A stretch of DNA of 64,000 nt from Shewanella electrica (GCF_022321485.1 NZ_JAKOGG010000010.1:1-64000); one strand, 5' to 3'; positions 19,515-28,690 are shown, counted from the first letter of the stretch. Notes: generated from the letters alone by a model not told the origin. Translations and numbers: made by a program.

Positions 19515-21761
19515 ATGAGACAGCTTATTGTCGTCGCTGCCTTGTCGTTATGTTCATTCATGTCTCAGGCTGGTCAAATTATCCACGGGCCGCTGACCCT
19601 CCCCGATGATGAAGATGATCCGCAATCGCTCAGTTTTGAGCAACGCGCTGACGCGGTAGCGGTGTTGGTCAGCGCTGAATATCTCGGTCAGCAAGAGATT
19701 GATAGCTATCCAAAAGATACCGAAATTGTCGCGGTGTTTTACCAAGACCTTGATGGCGATGGTCAGCGCGAAGTGATAGTGATGCAGCAAAACAGCAGCG
19801 GCAAACGCTTGACCGCCTACGGCGCAAACGACATCCAATGGCGGCCATTAACGCGGGCACAAGCAAAGCTCGATCAATTAACGGCACAGCTCAAACACTT
19901 TACCGTGGCTGACGCGCGCAAGGCGCTTAAGGCTTGGCCGCTGGAAAACTTTTTGGTGCACTACAGCATCAGCAATATTACTGATCCAGTGCTGTCGCAA
20001 TTGATGGACGGCAAGTATGCCAAAGCGGGCAAGTTTCTCGGTTATCGCGACGGCAACGGTCAGCCGGTGACTGACGCTGCTCGTGCTGACAGCTACTTTG
20101 TGCAATATCCCGCCAGCATCACCGATACCGTGGCAGGGCACAGCAAAACCTTTTATCTCACCCAAGAATATGCCCGTGCTGCGTACAACATGCACAACGA
20201 TGGCAGTGGTTTTATTGTCACTGCGGTGGGCTATATGGCGGCCGATGATTTAGGCCAATACGCGGGGGAATTGGTGCAATTCAACCCGAGCCACGATGGC
20301 TGGGTTGAGTTAGCCTCGGTCAGCCACTATCGGCAAAATCAACTTGATGGCGACTATCAGTTGTTCTCTGAGCGAACTGGTGAGTTGGCTGTGTCGGGCA
20401 GTTATGTGGCTGGTGCGCGCCAAGGCCGTTGGACGGAAACGGACTCAAACGGTGATTACTGGCAAGGCAATTATCAACAAGATAAAAAACAGGGTAAGTG
20501 GTTACAGTTCGGCTCTGATGACCAGCAAGTCGGCTTTGCTCACTATGAGCAGGGCAAGCTCAATGGTGACTATCAAGAGACGCAACCAGATTACCAGCAA
20601 GACGATCAGTCCGCACGGGTGATCTATGCCCAAGGTCGCTATGAGATGGGTGTTAAACAGGGCAATTGGATCGAGCGTGATGCCAAAGGGTCATATGTGG
20701 ATGGGCAACGCGAAGGCGAATGGCAAATTGACGTGCGGGGTGAATCTCGGCAGTTGCTAGAGCAGTACCATCAGGGTAAGCGCCATGGTGACAGCCGCAC
20801 TTTTAATGCCGCTGGTGTGCTGATCAGCCAATATCACTACGACATGGGTGTGCGCAGTGGCTTAGGACGTGAGTTTTACGATAATGGCAATATTAAACAA
20901 CAGGTTAACTATCGCGACAATGTAAAAGACGGCGATTTTTACTCTTTCTACGACAACGGCCAACTACGTTGGATTACGCCATACAAGATTGCCGAGCAAG
21001 ACGGTAAGCAAGTCTCGCTCAAAGACGGCACCGCCATTGGTTATTTTGACAACGGTAAGCTCGATTATGTGCGCAGTTATCAAGACGACAAGCGCAGCGG
21101 AAATCGTTACGAATTTCACCAAGATAGCGGCAAATTGAAAGAGTTTTTTCTCTTTACCGCTGAGCGACAAGGCATGGGGGGGCGTCTGAACCAAGCGGGT
21201 GTACTGACTTATCTTTCCCATGAGTGGCACGGGCAAAGTGTTGATGCCAGCTATCAATTCTACGACAACGGTGCGCTGCGCGAGTTAATTCCATGGTGCC
21301 AACAAATTGATGAAACTTGGCAAGGCAAACCGTTTACTTACCATAGCAATGATCGCTGCGGTGTGCGCCGTAGCTTCTATGAGGACGGCAGCGTGCAGTG
21401 TATGCGCGATTATGTTGAAGGGCAGGAGCAAGGCTTCCAGTGCTACAGTGCCTCAGGTGATGTGAGCGAAAGCCAACAGCTGACGGCTCCGGATCGCGCC
21501 ATCAAACGTCGCTATTATTCCGGTGGGGTATTGCAGGAGCAAACTGCGTTAATTGCCAACTACTCAACCACCATCAAAGGCAAGCCGGTGTATGGCTTTG
21601 CCGGCATGCGCAAAGATGGTGTGACGATTCAGTACAGCGCCTTAACCGGTAAACCCACTTATAAGTATCTGTACCAAAACGGTAAGTTCATTTGTAGTCA
21701 AAAGCTGAACCTGCTTGGCGAGCCATCGGCAGAGAGTGCTAACTGCAAGATTGACGAGTAA
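19515..21761 (+). CDS. Exported MORN-repeat (YwqK-like) protein, paralog 1
   Basis: The protein has about 748 residues from ATG 19515 (AAAGGA 8 bases upstream), with a signal peptide ending MSQAGQ. The N-terminal domain (about 20-290) contains AVFYQDLDGDGQREVIVM, a D-x-D-G-D loop of calcium-binding type. After this come about a dozen MORN_2-type repeats of the form Y-x-N/D-G-x-x-x-G-x-W/F (for example GNYQQDKKQGKWLQFG, REFYDNGNIKQQVNYRDN). The C-terminal region has several cysteines. MORN_2 repeats are annotated as YwqK antitoxins in some genomes, but the export signal argues for an envelope role. The paralog lies at 23033-25222; no function is known. Confidence 0.8.
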   Translation: MRQLIVVAALSLCSFMSQAGQIIHGPLTLPDDEDDPQSLSFEQRADAVAVLVSAEYLGQQEIDSYPKDTEIVAVFYQDLDGDGQREVIVMQQNSSGKRLTAYGANDIQWRPLTRAQAKLDQLTAQLKHFTVADARKALKAWPLENFLVHYSISNITDPVLSQLMDGKYAKAGKFLGYRDGNGQPVTDAARADSYFVQYPASITDTVAGHSKTFYLTQEYARAAYNMHNDGSGFIVTAVGYMAADDLGQYAGELVQFNPSHDGWVELASVSHYRQNQLDGDYQLFSERTGELAVSGSYVAGARQGRWTETDSNGDYWQGNYQQDKKQGKWLQFGSDDQQVGFAHYEQGKLNGDYQETQPDYQQDDQSARVIYAQGRYEMGVKQGNWIERDAKGSYVDGQREGEWQIDVRGESRQLLEQYHQGKRHGDSRTFNAAGVLISQYHYDMGVRSGLGREFYDNGNIKQQVNYRDNVKDGDFYSFYDNGQLRWITPYKIAEQDGKQVSLKDGTAIGYFDNGKLDYVRSYQDDKRSGNRYEFHQDSGKLKEFFLFTAERQGMGGRLNQAGVLTYLSHEWHGQSVDASYQFYDNGALRELIPWCQQIDETWQGKPFTYHSNDRCGVRRSFYEDGSVQCMRDYVEGQEQGFQCYSASGDVSESQQLTAPDRAIKRRYYSGGVLQEQTALIANYSTTIKGKPVYGFAGMRKDGVTIQYSALTGKPTYKYLYQNGKFICSQKLNLLGEPSAESANCKIDE

Positions 21762-21792
21762 CTTCGGTGCTAGCTTGACGCTGTTTTACCGC

Positions 21793-21816
21793 AAGGCCAC
21801 CGCTGGTGGCCTTTGT
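21793..21816. terminator. Terminator between MORN paralog 1 and the first lipoprotein
   Basis: AAGGCCACC (21793-21801) and GGTGGCCTT (21805-21813) form a tight hairpin with a GCT loop followed by T. It lies between convergent genes and can serve both. Confidence 0.7.
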
Positions 21817-21818
21817 TA

Positions 21819-22064
21819 TTACTGCTTATTACGGCGTTGTTTAATGGCCTCGTTAATCGCATCGACCTTGGCTTTACAGTCTGCTTTGCTCTGCGGATTG
21901 ACCATCTCATCACATCTGTCTGCGGTTTCGTAGTTAAACAACGTTAGCTCCGCCGTTTCTTGCTCCGGACAATAATCGCCCGGATTACAGGGAGGAGTGC
22001 TGGCGGTGCTGTTACAACCTGCCATGATTAGGCACGTCAGCGAAGTTAATAACCATCTTTCCAT
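21819..22064 (-). CDS. Small cysteine-containing lipoprotein A
   Basis: The 81-residue protein has a signal ending in the lipobox I-M-A-G-C (Cys17) and a short mature part with five cysteines besides the lipidated one (PPCNPGDYCPEQE, DRCDEMV, ADCKAK). Its C-terminal half, ADRCDEMVNPQSKADCKAKV followed by a charged helix, aligns by eye with the two neighbouring lipoproteins, so the three are paralogs. It should be membrane-anchored in the envelope with disulfides. No family is recognised. Confidence 0.65.
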   Translation of the reverse strand: MERWLLTSLTCLIMAGCNSTASTPPCNPGDYCPEQETAELTLFNYETADRCDEMVNPQSKADCKAKVDAINEAIKQRRNKQ

Positions 22065-22134
22065 GAAATCATTCCTTATTTGATCGTGTTATAAATGGGC
22101 AGATAAATAGTTATCCACCAAAGCTTGTTTGTGA

Positions 22135-22210
22135 CTATGGATGTTGTTGGTTAACGGCATCCGATAGCTGTTGTGCTTGCTCGATGCTTGCCGTTGCTGC
22201 CAACCCATTA
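22135..22210 (-). pseudogene. Possible remnant of a fourth lipoprotein C-terminus
   Basis: Just after the stop of lipoprotein B, in a different frame, the minus strand reads NGLAATASIEQAQQLSDAVN and then QQHP and TAG (22135-22137). This resembles the C-termini of lipoproteins B and C (QAKALSESIDNHRKQQ and QAAILTDAIKQHQSQ). It has no start of its own. The match is by eye and could be chance. Confidence 0.3.
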
Positions 22211-22510
22211 CTGCTGTTTACGGTGGTTATCGATCGACTCACTCAACGCTTTTGCCTGTGTCATGCACTCTTGCTGCTTGGTGCCACTGAGTTTGGCACA
22301 GCCGTCTGTGCTTGCTGGGCGAGTGAGGCTGGTTACGGCATCAAGTGCCACACCTATACCTACAGCAGCGGCGCAACTATCGCCATCATCGGGCCAGCAC
22401 AGACTGGCCATTTCCTCGGCGTAGGAACGATCACTACGACTACTACACGCACTTAACATCGCTACCATAAACAGGGCGGATGAAAAACGTTGCATACTAC
22501 AGTGTTTCAT
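22208..22510 (-). CDS. Small cysteine-containing lipoprotein B
   Basis: The 100-residue protein has a lipoprotein signal with lipobox L-S-A-C and a mature part with cysteines at SLCWPD, DSCAAA, DGCAKL and QECMTQ. A short glycine/alanine stretch (AAAVGIGVALDAV) could be a hydrophobic turn. The C-terminus QECMTQAKALSESIDNHRKQQ-like helix matches lipoproteins A and C. The start can be either of two near ATGs. It lies on the minus strand, 21 bases after lipoprotein C. Confidence 0.62.
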   Translation of the reverse strand: MKHCSMQRFSSALFMVAMLSACSSRSDRSYAEEMASLCWPDDGDSCAAAVGIGVALDAVTSLTRPASTDGCAKLSGTKQQECMTQAKALSESIDNHRKQQ

Positions 22511-22531
22511 TTAGAGGCTCTTAATCGTTAA

Positions 22532-22798
22532 TTACTGTGATTGATGTTGCTTGATGGCGTCAGTCAGAATTGCCGCTTGGCTTTTGCATTTGCTTCTCTC
22601 TTTGGTGTCGAAGACTTCATCGCAATTACTGGGGGCAGGGAACTGTACACTATAGCCGCCTTCATATTTGACGTTATCCTCAGTGCAGCCACCTGGTGGG
22701 CAGGGCTCATTACTGGGGCTATTGGTCATACAAGCGTTGAGTAAGGCGCAGCTGCATAGCGCCAAGGGTAGGTACTTCATTTGATATTCCTTCATCAA
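22532..22798 (-). CDS. Small cysteine-containing lipoprotein C
   Basis: The 88-residue protein has a signal with lipobox L-N-A-C followed by MTNSPSNEPCPPGGCTEDN, a proline/cysteine-rich linker like the one in lipoprotein A, then SNCDEVFDTKERSKCKSQAA and a short charged helix. The pattern C-D-E ... K-x-K-C-K-x-x-A is shared with lipoprotein A. It is the first of three tandem minus-strand genes between the two plus-strand MORN paralogs. ATG 22780 (MKYLPLALCS) is an alternative start. Confidence 0.65.
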   Translation of the reverse strand: MMKEYQMKYLPLALCSCALLNACMTNSPSNEPCPPGGCTEDNVKYEGGYSVQFPAPSNCDEVFDTKERSKCKSQAAILTDAIKQHQSQ

Positions 22799-23032
22799 AT
22801 CTAATCATTACGGTCATCCGCTGGTCTAGCGTTATGACTCCATTCACTATGGCAAGTTCACTCGGTTGTCCTTAATTAACCCACCGCAACTTGCGCAAGT
22901 ACAACGCCTGCTAGCTGCCTATTTTTGACATTTTATGACAATTATCCGTGTTACCTTGCTGGCTAAACTGATAAAGTATTGGCTGTTTTTCGCCAGCGAA
23001 TGGCAGAGTTGTCAGCACAAGGATGATATTGC

Positions 23033-25222
23033 ATGAGCAGTAAAGCGACTCATTTTTTGTTTAAATTTGTGATTTTTTCAGCAGTTACTTTTCCCGCATT
23101 AGCCGGTGAACTGGTGCATGGTCCGCTAGAGTTGCCCGACCATGAGAACGAACTAGGCTTCTATCAGCAAGCCGACAAGTTAACCGCTTACATCAACGGC
23201 GAACAGGGCCAACAGCTCGATAGTTACCCGAGTGGCACTGAAGTGGTGGCGGTGTTCTATCAAGACTTAGACGGTGACCATCACCGTGAAGTGTTGGTTA
23301 TGCTGAATACACCCGAAGGGAAAGCATTACGCGCCTATGGCGATAGTAATGGTTTTGAGTGGCAGTCGTTGCAGCGTGCTCAAACGAAATTAAACGGTAT
23401 GGTGCCAACCCTAAAATCCTTCACTGTTGCTGCGGTGCGGCAAGCCCTCAAACAATGGCCGTTGCAAGATTTCACTACCCGCTATGAGCTACCACAAGAC
23501 GCTGATGACAACGTCAAAGCGGCATTAAGCGGTCAGTTAGCCATGCAAGCCCAGTTCAGCGGCTATCTTGATAAAAATGGTCATGCCACGGCTAATGTTG
23601 ATGACGCGGTGGCATATCGGCTGCAGTATCCCGCACAGATCAGTGCCAATGGGCAGCAATATGCTTTAGTCGCTCACTATGAGCGTGAATTTTTTGGCCA
23701 GCAAGATCCCGCGCCATTTCAATTAACGTCTATTGGTTATGAGCAGCAAGGCAAGTTGCAAGGCACGCAATGGCAATATATGCAGGCATCGCCTAGCTTT
23801 GCCGCTGTAGTGGTGAGAGCTACTTACGACAACGGCAAACTCCACGGCCACTATGTCAACATGAGCCCACGTAATGGTGCGATTGAAGTTGAAGGTGACT
23901 ATCAAAATGGTCAGCGCGTGGGCGAATGGCTTGAAGCGTACAGCGATGACCGTTACTGGAAAGGCCAATATCAAGACGGTCAGCGTGCGGGAAAATGGTT
24001 ACTGTATTCGTACCATACTGAGGATCTGATGGGGGAAGCCAGTTACACCAATGGCAAACTCAATGGTCATTATGAAACGTGGCAAATCACCGATGTTGAG
24101 CCTGATGCCTCAGGGAAAATCCCAAAACGGTTGGAGCAAAAAGGCCAATACGTCGATGATAAGAAACAGGGTGAATGGTTGAGTTCTCTCTGGGATAGCC
24201 AAGAGGTGGTGCATTACCAAGATGGTTTAAAACACGGTGAGCGACTGGTGACCGGCAACGATGGTGTGGTGCGTGAACGTGAGCAATATGTTGACGATGC
24301 GCTCGAAGGCGAAGCCAGTTACTACCGTGATGATGGCAGCCTGAAACAGGTGAAATACTTCCATCATGGGCAACTTGATGGTGCCGAGCTGAGTTTCAAC
24401 AAATATGGCAAGTTGTATCAACAACGCGACTTCCGTGCCTTTAAAGATGGTACTGGCACCTGGGTGAGTCAGCAGCATGGGCTGAGCGTACGCTACGATG
24501 GCGAACTGCTGCAAGAAGTTGAGCATTATCAATATGGGGAAAAAGTTGGCCAACAACTGACCTTTGATAAACACAGCGGCCAACTAAAAGAGTTGCATAA
24601 TACCGTACTGAAAGACTCTCGTACTGGTGTTGAAATGCAGGGACGGCAAATATGGTTTAAACCGCGTGCGCCATATGGCGTTGCGACTGTCGCGGAATAT
24701 CAGCACGGCCAGAAAGCGGGTATGGAATACCATTTTGCAGATGATAAGCACATTGACGAAATTACCCAATATTGTACTGCTGCTGATGGCGAACAGTGCC
24801 GTGCCGGGGCACGTTTTGGTTGGCGCTACACCTATTTTGCTAATGGCATGAGCCAATGCATTGAGCACTACACCGCGTCAGGCTTGGTGGAATACAACTG
24901 TAACCGCAGTGATGGCAGCTTGGATAAAACACGCGAAGTGGTCAATGACGGCCAAATGATCGACCGTAGTTATTTTGCTGGCGTAGTGTCACGAGAAGAA
25001 GTCTTTAAAACCCAAGCGATGAAAACCATCAATGGCCAACAAGTGCCTGATTTTAACCAGCGCAGAAAAGACGGCGTCTCAACTAACTATTACCCCAGCG
25101 GCAAACCCCATTGGCAGCTGTTGTACCGCGATGGTAAGCAAGTTTGTGGCAAAGAGTTTGATCAGCAAGGGCAACAAACCGCAGCGACCGCAAGCTGCAA
25201 GTTCCCGCTGGCGCTGCGCTAG
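23033..25222 (+). CDS. Exported MORN-repeat (YwqK-like) protein, paralog 2
   Basis: The protein has 729 residues with a signal peptide ending FPALAGE. It keeps the domain order of the gene at 19515: GPLELPD after the signal, AVFYQDLDGDHHREVLVM, then many MORN_2 repeats (GDYQNGQRVGEWLEAY, GQYQDGQRAGKWLLY) and a cysteine-containing C-terminal part. The two share the N-terminal domain closely and the repeats more loosely, so this is an older local duplication. Start ATG 23033 follows AAGGATG. No partner or substrate can be inferred beyond the linked lipoproteins. Confidence 0.8.
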   Translation: MSSKATHFLFKFVIFSAVTFPALAGELVHGPLELPDHENELGFYQQADKLTAYINGEQGQQLDSYPSGTEVVAVFYQDLDGDHHREVLVMLNTPEGKALRAYGDSNGFEWQSLQRAQTKLNGMVPTLKSFTVAAVRQALKQWPLQDFTTRYELPQDADDNVKAALSGQLAMQAQFSGYLDKNGHATANVDDAVAYRLQYPAQISANGQQYALVAHYEREFFGQQDPAPFQLTSIGYEQQGKLQGTQWQYMQASPSFAAVVVRATYDNGKLHGHYVNMSPRNGAIEVEGDYQNGQRVGEWLEAYSDDRYWKGQYQDGQRAGKWLLYSYHTEDLMGEASYTNGKLNGHYETWQITDVEPDASGKIPKRLEQKGQYVDDKKQGEWLSSLWDSQEVVHYQDGLKHGERLVTGNDGVVREREQYVDDALEGEASYYRDDGSLKQVKYFHHGQLDGAELSFNKYGKLYQQRDFRAFKDGTGTWVSQQHGLSVRYDGELLQEVEHYQYGEKVGQQLTFDKHSGQLKELHNTVLKDSRTGVEMQGRQIWFKPRAPYGVATVAEYQHGQKAGMEYHFADDKHIDEITQYCTAADGEQCRAGARFGWRYTYFANGMSQCIEHYTASGLVEYNCNRSDGSLDKTREVVNDGQMIDRSYFAGVVSREEVFKTQAMKTINGQQVPDFNQRRKDGVSTNYYPSGKPHWQLLYRDGKQVCGKEFDQQGQQTAATASCKFPLALR

Positions 25223-25235
25223 GCTGAAGTTTATT

Positions 25236-25266
25236 AGGCGGCATGTTACACTTTGCCGCCTTTTTT
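25236..25266 (+). terminator. Terminator after MORN paralog 2
   Basis: AGGCGGCA (25236-25243) pairs with TGCCGCCT (25254-25261) and is followed by a run of six T. Confidence 0.8.
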
Positions 25267-25323
25267 ATGGCGCATGCGCCGCCATAATGTTCAATATCAC
25301 CTCAGCAACAGAGAGCAACGCCA

Positions 25324-25758
25324 GTGTCGAAACTTAAACCTGACGTCACCGTATTACAGTCCGGCATTTTCAGTAAGTGGGATGAAGACAGCAAAGAGTT
25401 GCCCAAATTCCTGCAAGCCACCGTGCATATACCCGCCGAATTAGACATTGAATTTGGCTTCGTTGCCCGTATTCGCAAAGCCAAAAATCAGTTGATGCGT
25501 TACTGCATCTACCATCCCGACATTACCGATGACGAAGGCGAAGTCATGGCGCCTTTTGATGGTGAAGTGTACGTTGAATCCAACGATTGGAAGTTCTTTC
25601 TCGGTGACACCATCTGGGCACCACTCGCCAATAAAGTCGGCCGCTGGCGCATGACGTTAGAAATTCGCGGCCAAGTAGTCGCCGAGCAAAGCTTTAAAGT
25701 GCACTACCGTGATGAAGAGGAACAGATCGGTAACTTTTGGAAACGAAGAGGGTTCTAA
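25324..25758 (+). CDS. DUF3859 domain protein
   Basis: The 144-residue protein reads MSKLKPDVTVLQSGIFSKW and then a beta-sandwich-like pattern (YCIYHPDITDDEGEVMAPF, WRMTLEIRGQVVAEQSFKV). This matches the DUF3859 family, common in Shewanella-like genomes and of unknown function. It has no signal peptide. The start is GTG 25324. A hairpin (AAGGTGTTG/CAACACCTT) lies directly after the stop. Confidence 0.78.
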   Translation: MSKLKPDVTVLQSGIFSKWDEDSKELPKFLQATVHIPAELDIEFGFVARIRKAKNQLMRYCIYHPDITDDEGEVMAPFDGEVYVESNDWKFFLGDTIWAPLANKVGRWRMTLEIRGQVVAEQSFKVHYRDEEEQIGNFWKRRGF

Positions 25759-25784
25759 GGTGTTGTTTGGTGGGCAACACCTTG
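25757..25784 (+). terminator. Terminator after the DUF3859 gene
   Basis: AAGGTGTTG and CAACACCTT form a 9-bp stem around a loop of about 9 bases, followed by GGGGTTTT. The T tract is modest. Confidence 0.55.
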
Positions 25785-25789
25785 GGGTT

Positions 25790-26425
25790 TTGTGCCAAGC
25801 TGCGCTTGGCTGATACGTGCCGTATCGGTGATTGTTTCTTTATAGGTTTTTTGTGGCGTCGCCAGTGGGCAAATATGTGTTAAATCGCTTGCAGCGGGCT
25901 TTGATTTTATGGCTGGCGCCATACCAAGCTACGCTTGGCAAAGTCGTGAGCTTTCGCGCTCACACTACGAGACAAGGGGGCTGTTCAGCCTAGCCCCTTG
26001 TCGATCCCCTTGCTGCCCCACGGCGCGAAACGCTACGGTGCTTCTGGTTTGCCATCTTCGCAAATCGCTCTGATTCGCGGTCCCTCGCTCACCATCGCTT
26101 CTCGATATCCATATCTCGATTGCTTGATGCCTGCCCAACGCACCTTTGCCGCGCCGAAGGGGAATCGGTGTTGTCTGCAATTTCAGTGTGTTAAGTGAAG
26201 CTAAATTGGTGGCTGTCCTTTTTATATTGTCACTGGTTCATCTGTGCTGGGAATTCTCGGCGTACTTCTGTAAGAACATTGGTGTTGTTAGCTTTCTAAA
26301 GCACGTTGGGTTGGTCGTTTTGGCGAATGCCTCGATTGCTCAATGGCAGCCCAACGCTCCTTTGCCGCGCCGAGGGGAATTGGTGTTGCCTGTCAACGCT
26401 TTGCAATTATTTTTGGACATCTTCC
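25790..26425. repeat. Mosaic dispersed repeats on the left of the orphan-gene array
   Basis: No gene is supportable over about 640 bases. The block contains, in inverted orientation, the units seen at 3.2-4.3 kb: hairpins around gccaagc...gcttggc, gtcgtgagctttcgcgctcac, the aaggggctg/cagcc-cccttgtc dyad, a CGCCGAAGGGGAATCGG core and AAATTGGTGGCTGTCC, then TCACTGGTTCATCTGTGCTG. A second, partial core lies near 26370-26400. Confidence 0.7.
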
Positions 26426-26448
26426 CATTGTTGCTGGAGATCTTGACG

Positions 26449-26697
26449 TCACAGTAAGTCGATAGAATGCGTTTTAAATTTACAGGCGAGACACTCATCC
26501 CCATCCACATACTCTGCGAACCAATAATGGCCGTCGTTTAATTCGCGATAGTTTGCACCATCGTAAGTGCGCGAGAATCGGTATGCCAAAATGATAAGTT
26601 TTTCGCATTGCGGCAGCCATTGAGTATTCTCAGCAATCTCATTGTTGTTGCTCAGCTCGGCGGCGAGGATTTGGCTTAATAGCGGACTTTTGAACAT
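26449..26697 (-). CDS. Hypothetical protein, 82 aa
   Basis: A soluble 82-residue protein with no signal. The C-terminal half is aromatic and acidic (DGHYWFAEYVDGDECLACKF). A GGAT ribosome site lies before ATG 26697. It is the last gene of the minus-strand array and lies beside the repeat block, so it could be a truncated gene. No family is recognised. Confidence 0.5.
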   Translation of the reverse strand: MFKSPLLSQILAAELSNNNEIAENTQWLPQCEKLIILAYRFSRTYDGANYRELNDGHYWFAEYVDGDECLACKFKTHSIDLL

Positions 26698-26770
26698 GTT
26701 ATTTATCCTGATGGGGAGGTTGTGTTACGGCAGCGAAAGCGGTCGATTTGCAACTCGGAGTTGTGCAAGG

Positions 26771-27061
26771 TTATACGTCATTTTCCACCAAATACCTTTC
26801 TACATCAGCGATATATGCTGATACTGATGAGTAGTAACTTTCAGCCCCAGACAAATCCGGGTGTTCATCCATAAACCGCTTTATCCGTTCAAGCAAAACG
26901 GGAATTGGTTGTAAGTGCTGAGAATTCAGGCAGCAAATGGTGTGGTTGACGCTACATACCAATGGATACACTGGCGAGTTTCGGCGGTAGGCAAACTTTG
27001 GCAAAACCTCGGCGGAATTTAACGCAATTTGCTGAATGTCGAGTTGTTGACGCAATTCCAT
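26771..27061 (-). CDS. Hypothetical protein, 96 aa
   Basis: A soluble 96-residue protein, helical at both ends, with three cysteines (PLVCSVNHTICCLNSQH). It has no membrane segment, and the ribosome site is poor (GGACGACC about 10 bases upstream). It is part of the run of small minus-strand genes and has no recognised family; an immunity-type role is inferred only from its neighbours. Confidence 0.45.
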   Translation of the reverse strand: MELRQQLDIQQIALNSAEVLPKFAYRRNSPVYPLVCSVNHTICCLNSQHLQPIPVLLERIKRFMDEHPDLSGAESYYSSVSAYIADVERYLVENDV

Positions 27062-27109
27062 AGCGTTTAGGTCGTCCTGTTTTGAGATAATCAGTGCACC
27101 GAGAATTTA

Positions 27110-27571
27110 CTAGCGATCGTAGCGGTCAAATTCCGCATAGAAGGGTTTTCTCCAGTCAAGATAGTCAGAATTACCGAACCGATTTTTACCCAAGTGGCAG
27201 CAATAGTATGCCGTTAACGCAATCTCAAACGGACCTTCATGGGAAAAGTAATCAGCGATTTCTAGCTCTGAATGGCGCTCATGGCACAATGCATAAAACT
27301 GATAGGCCAACTGATCGGCATCGTCTGCGGTGAGATTAAAGATTGTTTCGAGTTTAGTAATGCAATGAGCGAGCGTTGACTCTATGCGGAGTTCTGGCAG
27401 CTGTAGCGCTGCTGATTGTTGCTTGTGCTCATCGCATAATGCATCACGTACAACCGAGTATAAATACGTGGATATCTTGCTAGAAACCGTGGTCGTTACG
27501 ACAATGTCGCCTGCGGCTTCAAGGTCGATGATCGCTTGATCAAATGCCTTGAGTAAATTTTCTTTGTTCAT
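27110..27571 (-). CDS. Hypothetical protein, 153 aa
   Basis: A soluble, mostly helical and acidic protein of 153 residues, ending DWRKPFYAEFDRYDR. It has GGA about 9 bases before ATG 27571. There is no signal, membrane segment or recognised motif. It lies 52 bases after the SMI1/KNR4-like gene in the same direction. Confidence 0.55.
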   Translation of the reverse strand: MNKENLLKAFDQAIIDLEAAGDIVVTTTVSSKISTYLYSVVRDALCDEHKQQSAALQLPELRIESTLAHCITKLETIFNLTADDADQLAYQFYALCHERHSELEIADYFSHEGPFEIALTAYYCCHLGKNRFGNSDYLDWRKPFYAEFDRYDR

Positions 27572-27623
27572 TAACTAATTCCGAAAGAAAGGCCATGTTT
27601 TACACAGATGCCGTGCATCCTTG

Positions 27624-28067
27624 CTACCAAGTCTTGGTCAATTTTTTGTTCAAAAGCAGCTGAAACCAATCGCTAAAGCGATAGCTGGCGAGCTGTTCTT
27701 CCGGCCAAAGTTCTACTGGGCATTCTGGATCAAACACCTGCAATAACTCGCTCCCCGCAATGATGCCGAAGTTTTCTCCGCTAGTATCACTGGCGATTAG
27801 CAGTATTGTTGGAAATAGATTATTTGAACCATAAAACACTTGCTGCGACCAATCGCTGATCTGTTCAAGATTGAGCAACTCAAAGGTCGCGCCATAGGCG
27901 TCATCTACATATAAAAAAGTGCCGACGTCATGTAAAAAATGTTTATAAAGGGCAGGCAGGGTTAGACGATACTGGTTTTCAAAATCTTCTATCTCACTGC
28001 TTGTGTAACGTCTTTTTCGTGTAATACGGCGGTCACCATCAAGCATGACATTAAAATCTGCAAACAT
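27624..28067 (-). CDS. SMI1/KNR4 (SUKH) family protein
   Basis: The 147-residue protein has the SUKH pattern: an N-terminal helix with SSEIEDFENQYRLTLPALYK, then FLHDVGTFLY, an acidic middle with LLIASDTSGENFGIIAG and a C-terminal helix FSDWFQLLL. SUKH proteins are widespread immunity proteins to nuclease and other toxins of contact-dependent or secreted systems. The ribosome site GGAAG lies before ATG 28067. No toxin gene lies in the window, so this would be an orphan immunity gene. Confidence 0.75.
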   Translation of the reverse strand: MFADFNVMLDGDRRITRKRRYTSSEIEDFENQYRLTLPALYKHFLHDVGTFLYVDDAYGATFELLNLEQISDWSQQVFYGSNNLFPTILLIASDTSGENFGIIAGSELLQVFDPECPVELWPEEQLASYRFSDWFQLLLNKKLTKTW

Positions 28068-28106
28068 AACAACACTTCCAACTAGAACGTATGATTAATG
28101 AATAAG

Positions 28107-28556
28107 TTACTCATTTGGCAGGCTAAGAGTGATCATGCGTAATTGCTGGTCTTTGAACTCATAATGCGCAGTGTATGCTCCGTGGTTGGCTTTTATCCAT
28201 CGCTGAAACCAGGTGCTGTTTGGATCTTCTACTGGTGACTGAGTAAAGGCGATGCCATTGTGTTCAAAAGCCTGCTTAGCCTCCTTAAATGACGTATAAA
28301 TTGGTACGTCAATTTCGGCTTTATCTATTGGCGTAAATCCTTCTCGTGGCACCATATATAGAAATATTACATCCAATAATTGTGCTTGATTAAAACGAAA
28401 CTGAAAGCCATGTTGTGGTGCGGCAGCCCAGTAGTGATCTTCCATATTTTCATGGGTTTTATCGAAGTCATACACTACGTCGATATCGTATTGCGCAAAT
28501 ATTTCCAGTAGGAGATCATCTTTGAGTTTTTTACCTAGCAGTTGTGCAAAATCCAT
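28107..28556 (-). CDS. Hypothetical immunity-type protein, 149 aa
   Basis: The 149-residue soluble protein starts MDFAQLLGKKLKDDLLLEIF and includes DHYWAAAPQHGFQFRFNQ and VPIYTSFKEAKQAFEHNGI. The last part reads like a small alpha/beta domain (SWFQRWIKAN). It resembles unnamed immunity-like proteins, and I cannot name the family. An AGGAAT ribosome site supports ATG 28556. Confidence 0.55.
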   Translation of the reverse strand: MDFAQLLGKKLKDDLLLEIFAQYDIDVVYDFDKTHENMEDHYWAAAPQHGFQFRFNQAQLLDVIFLYMVPREGFTPIDKAEIDVPIYTSFKEAKQAFEHNGIAFTQSPVEDPNSTWFQRWIKANHGAYTAHYEFKDQQLRMITLSLPNE

Positions 28557-28690
28557 TGGTATTCCTGTTATCCATTGCTGCTAATGTTGAAGTGGCGTCG
28601 TAAAATCTTAGCGAAAAACCAGTGCTGATAAGCGAGCTCACGTAGCCAAACTAGTCGCGAGTTTATTCGCGCTTTATCCGCTGAAAATGG

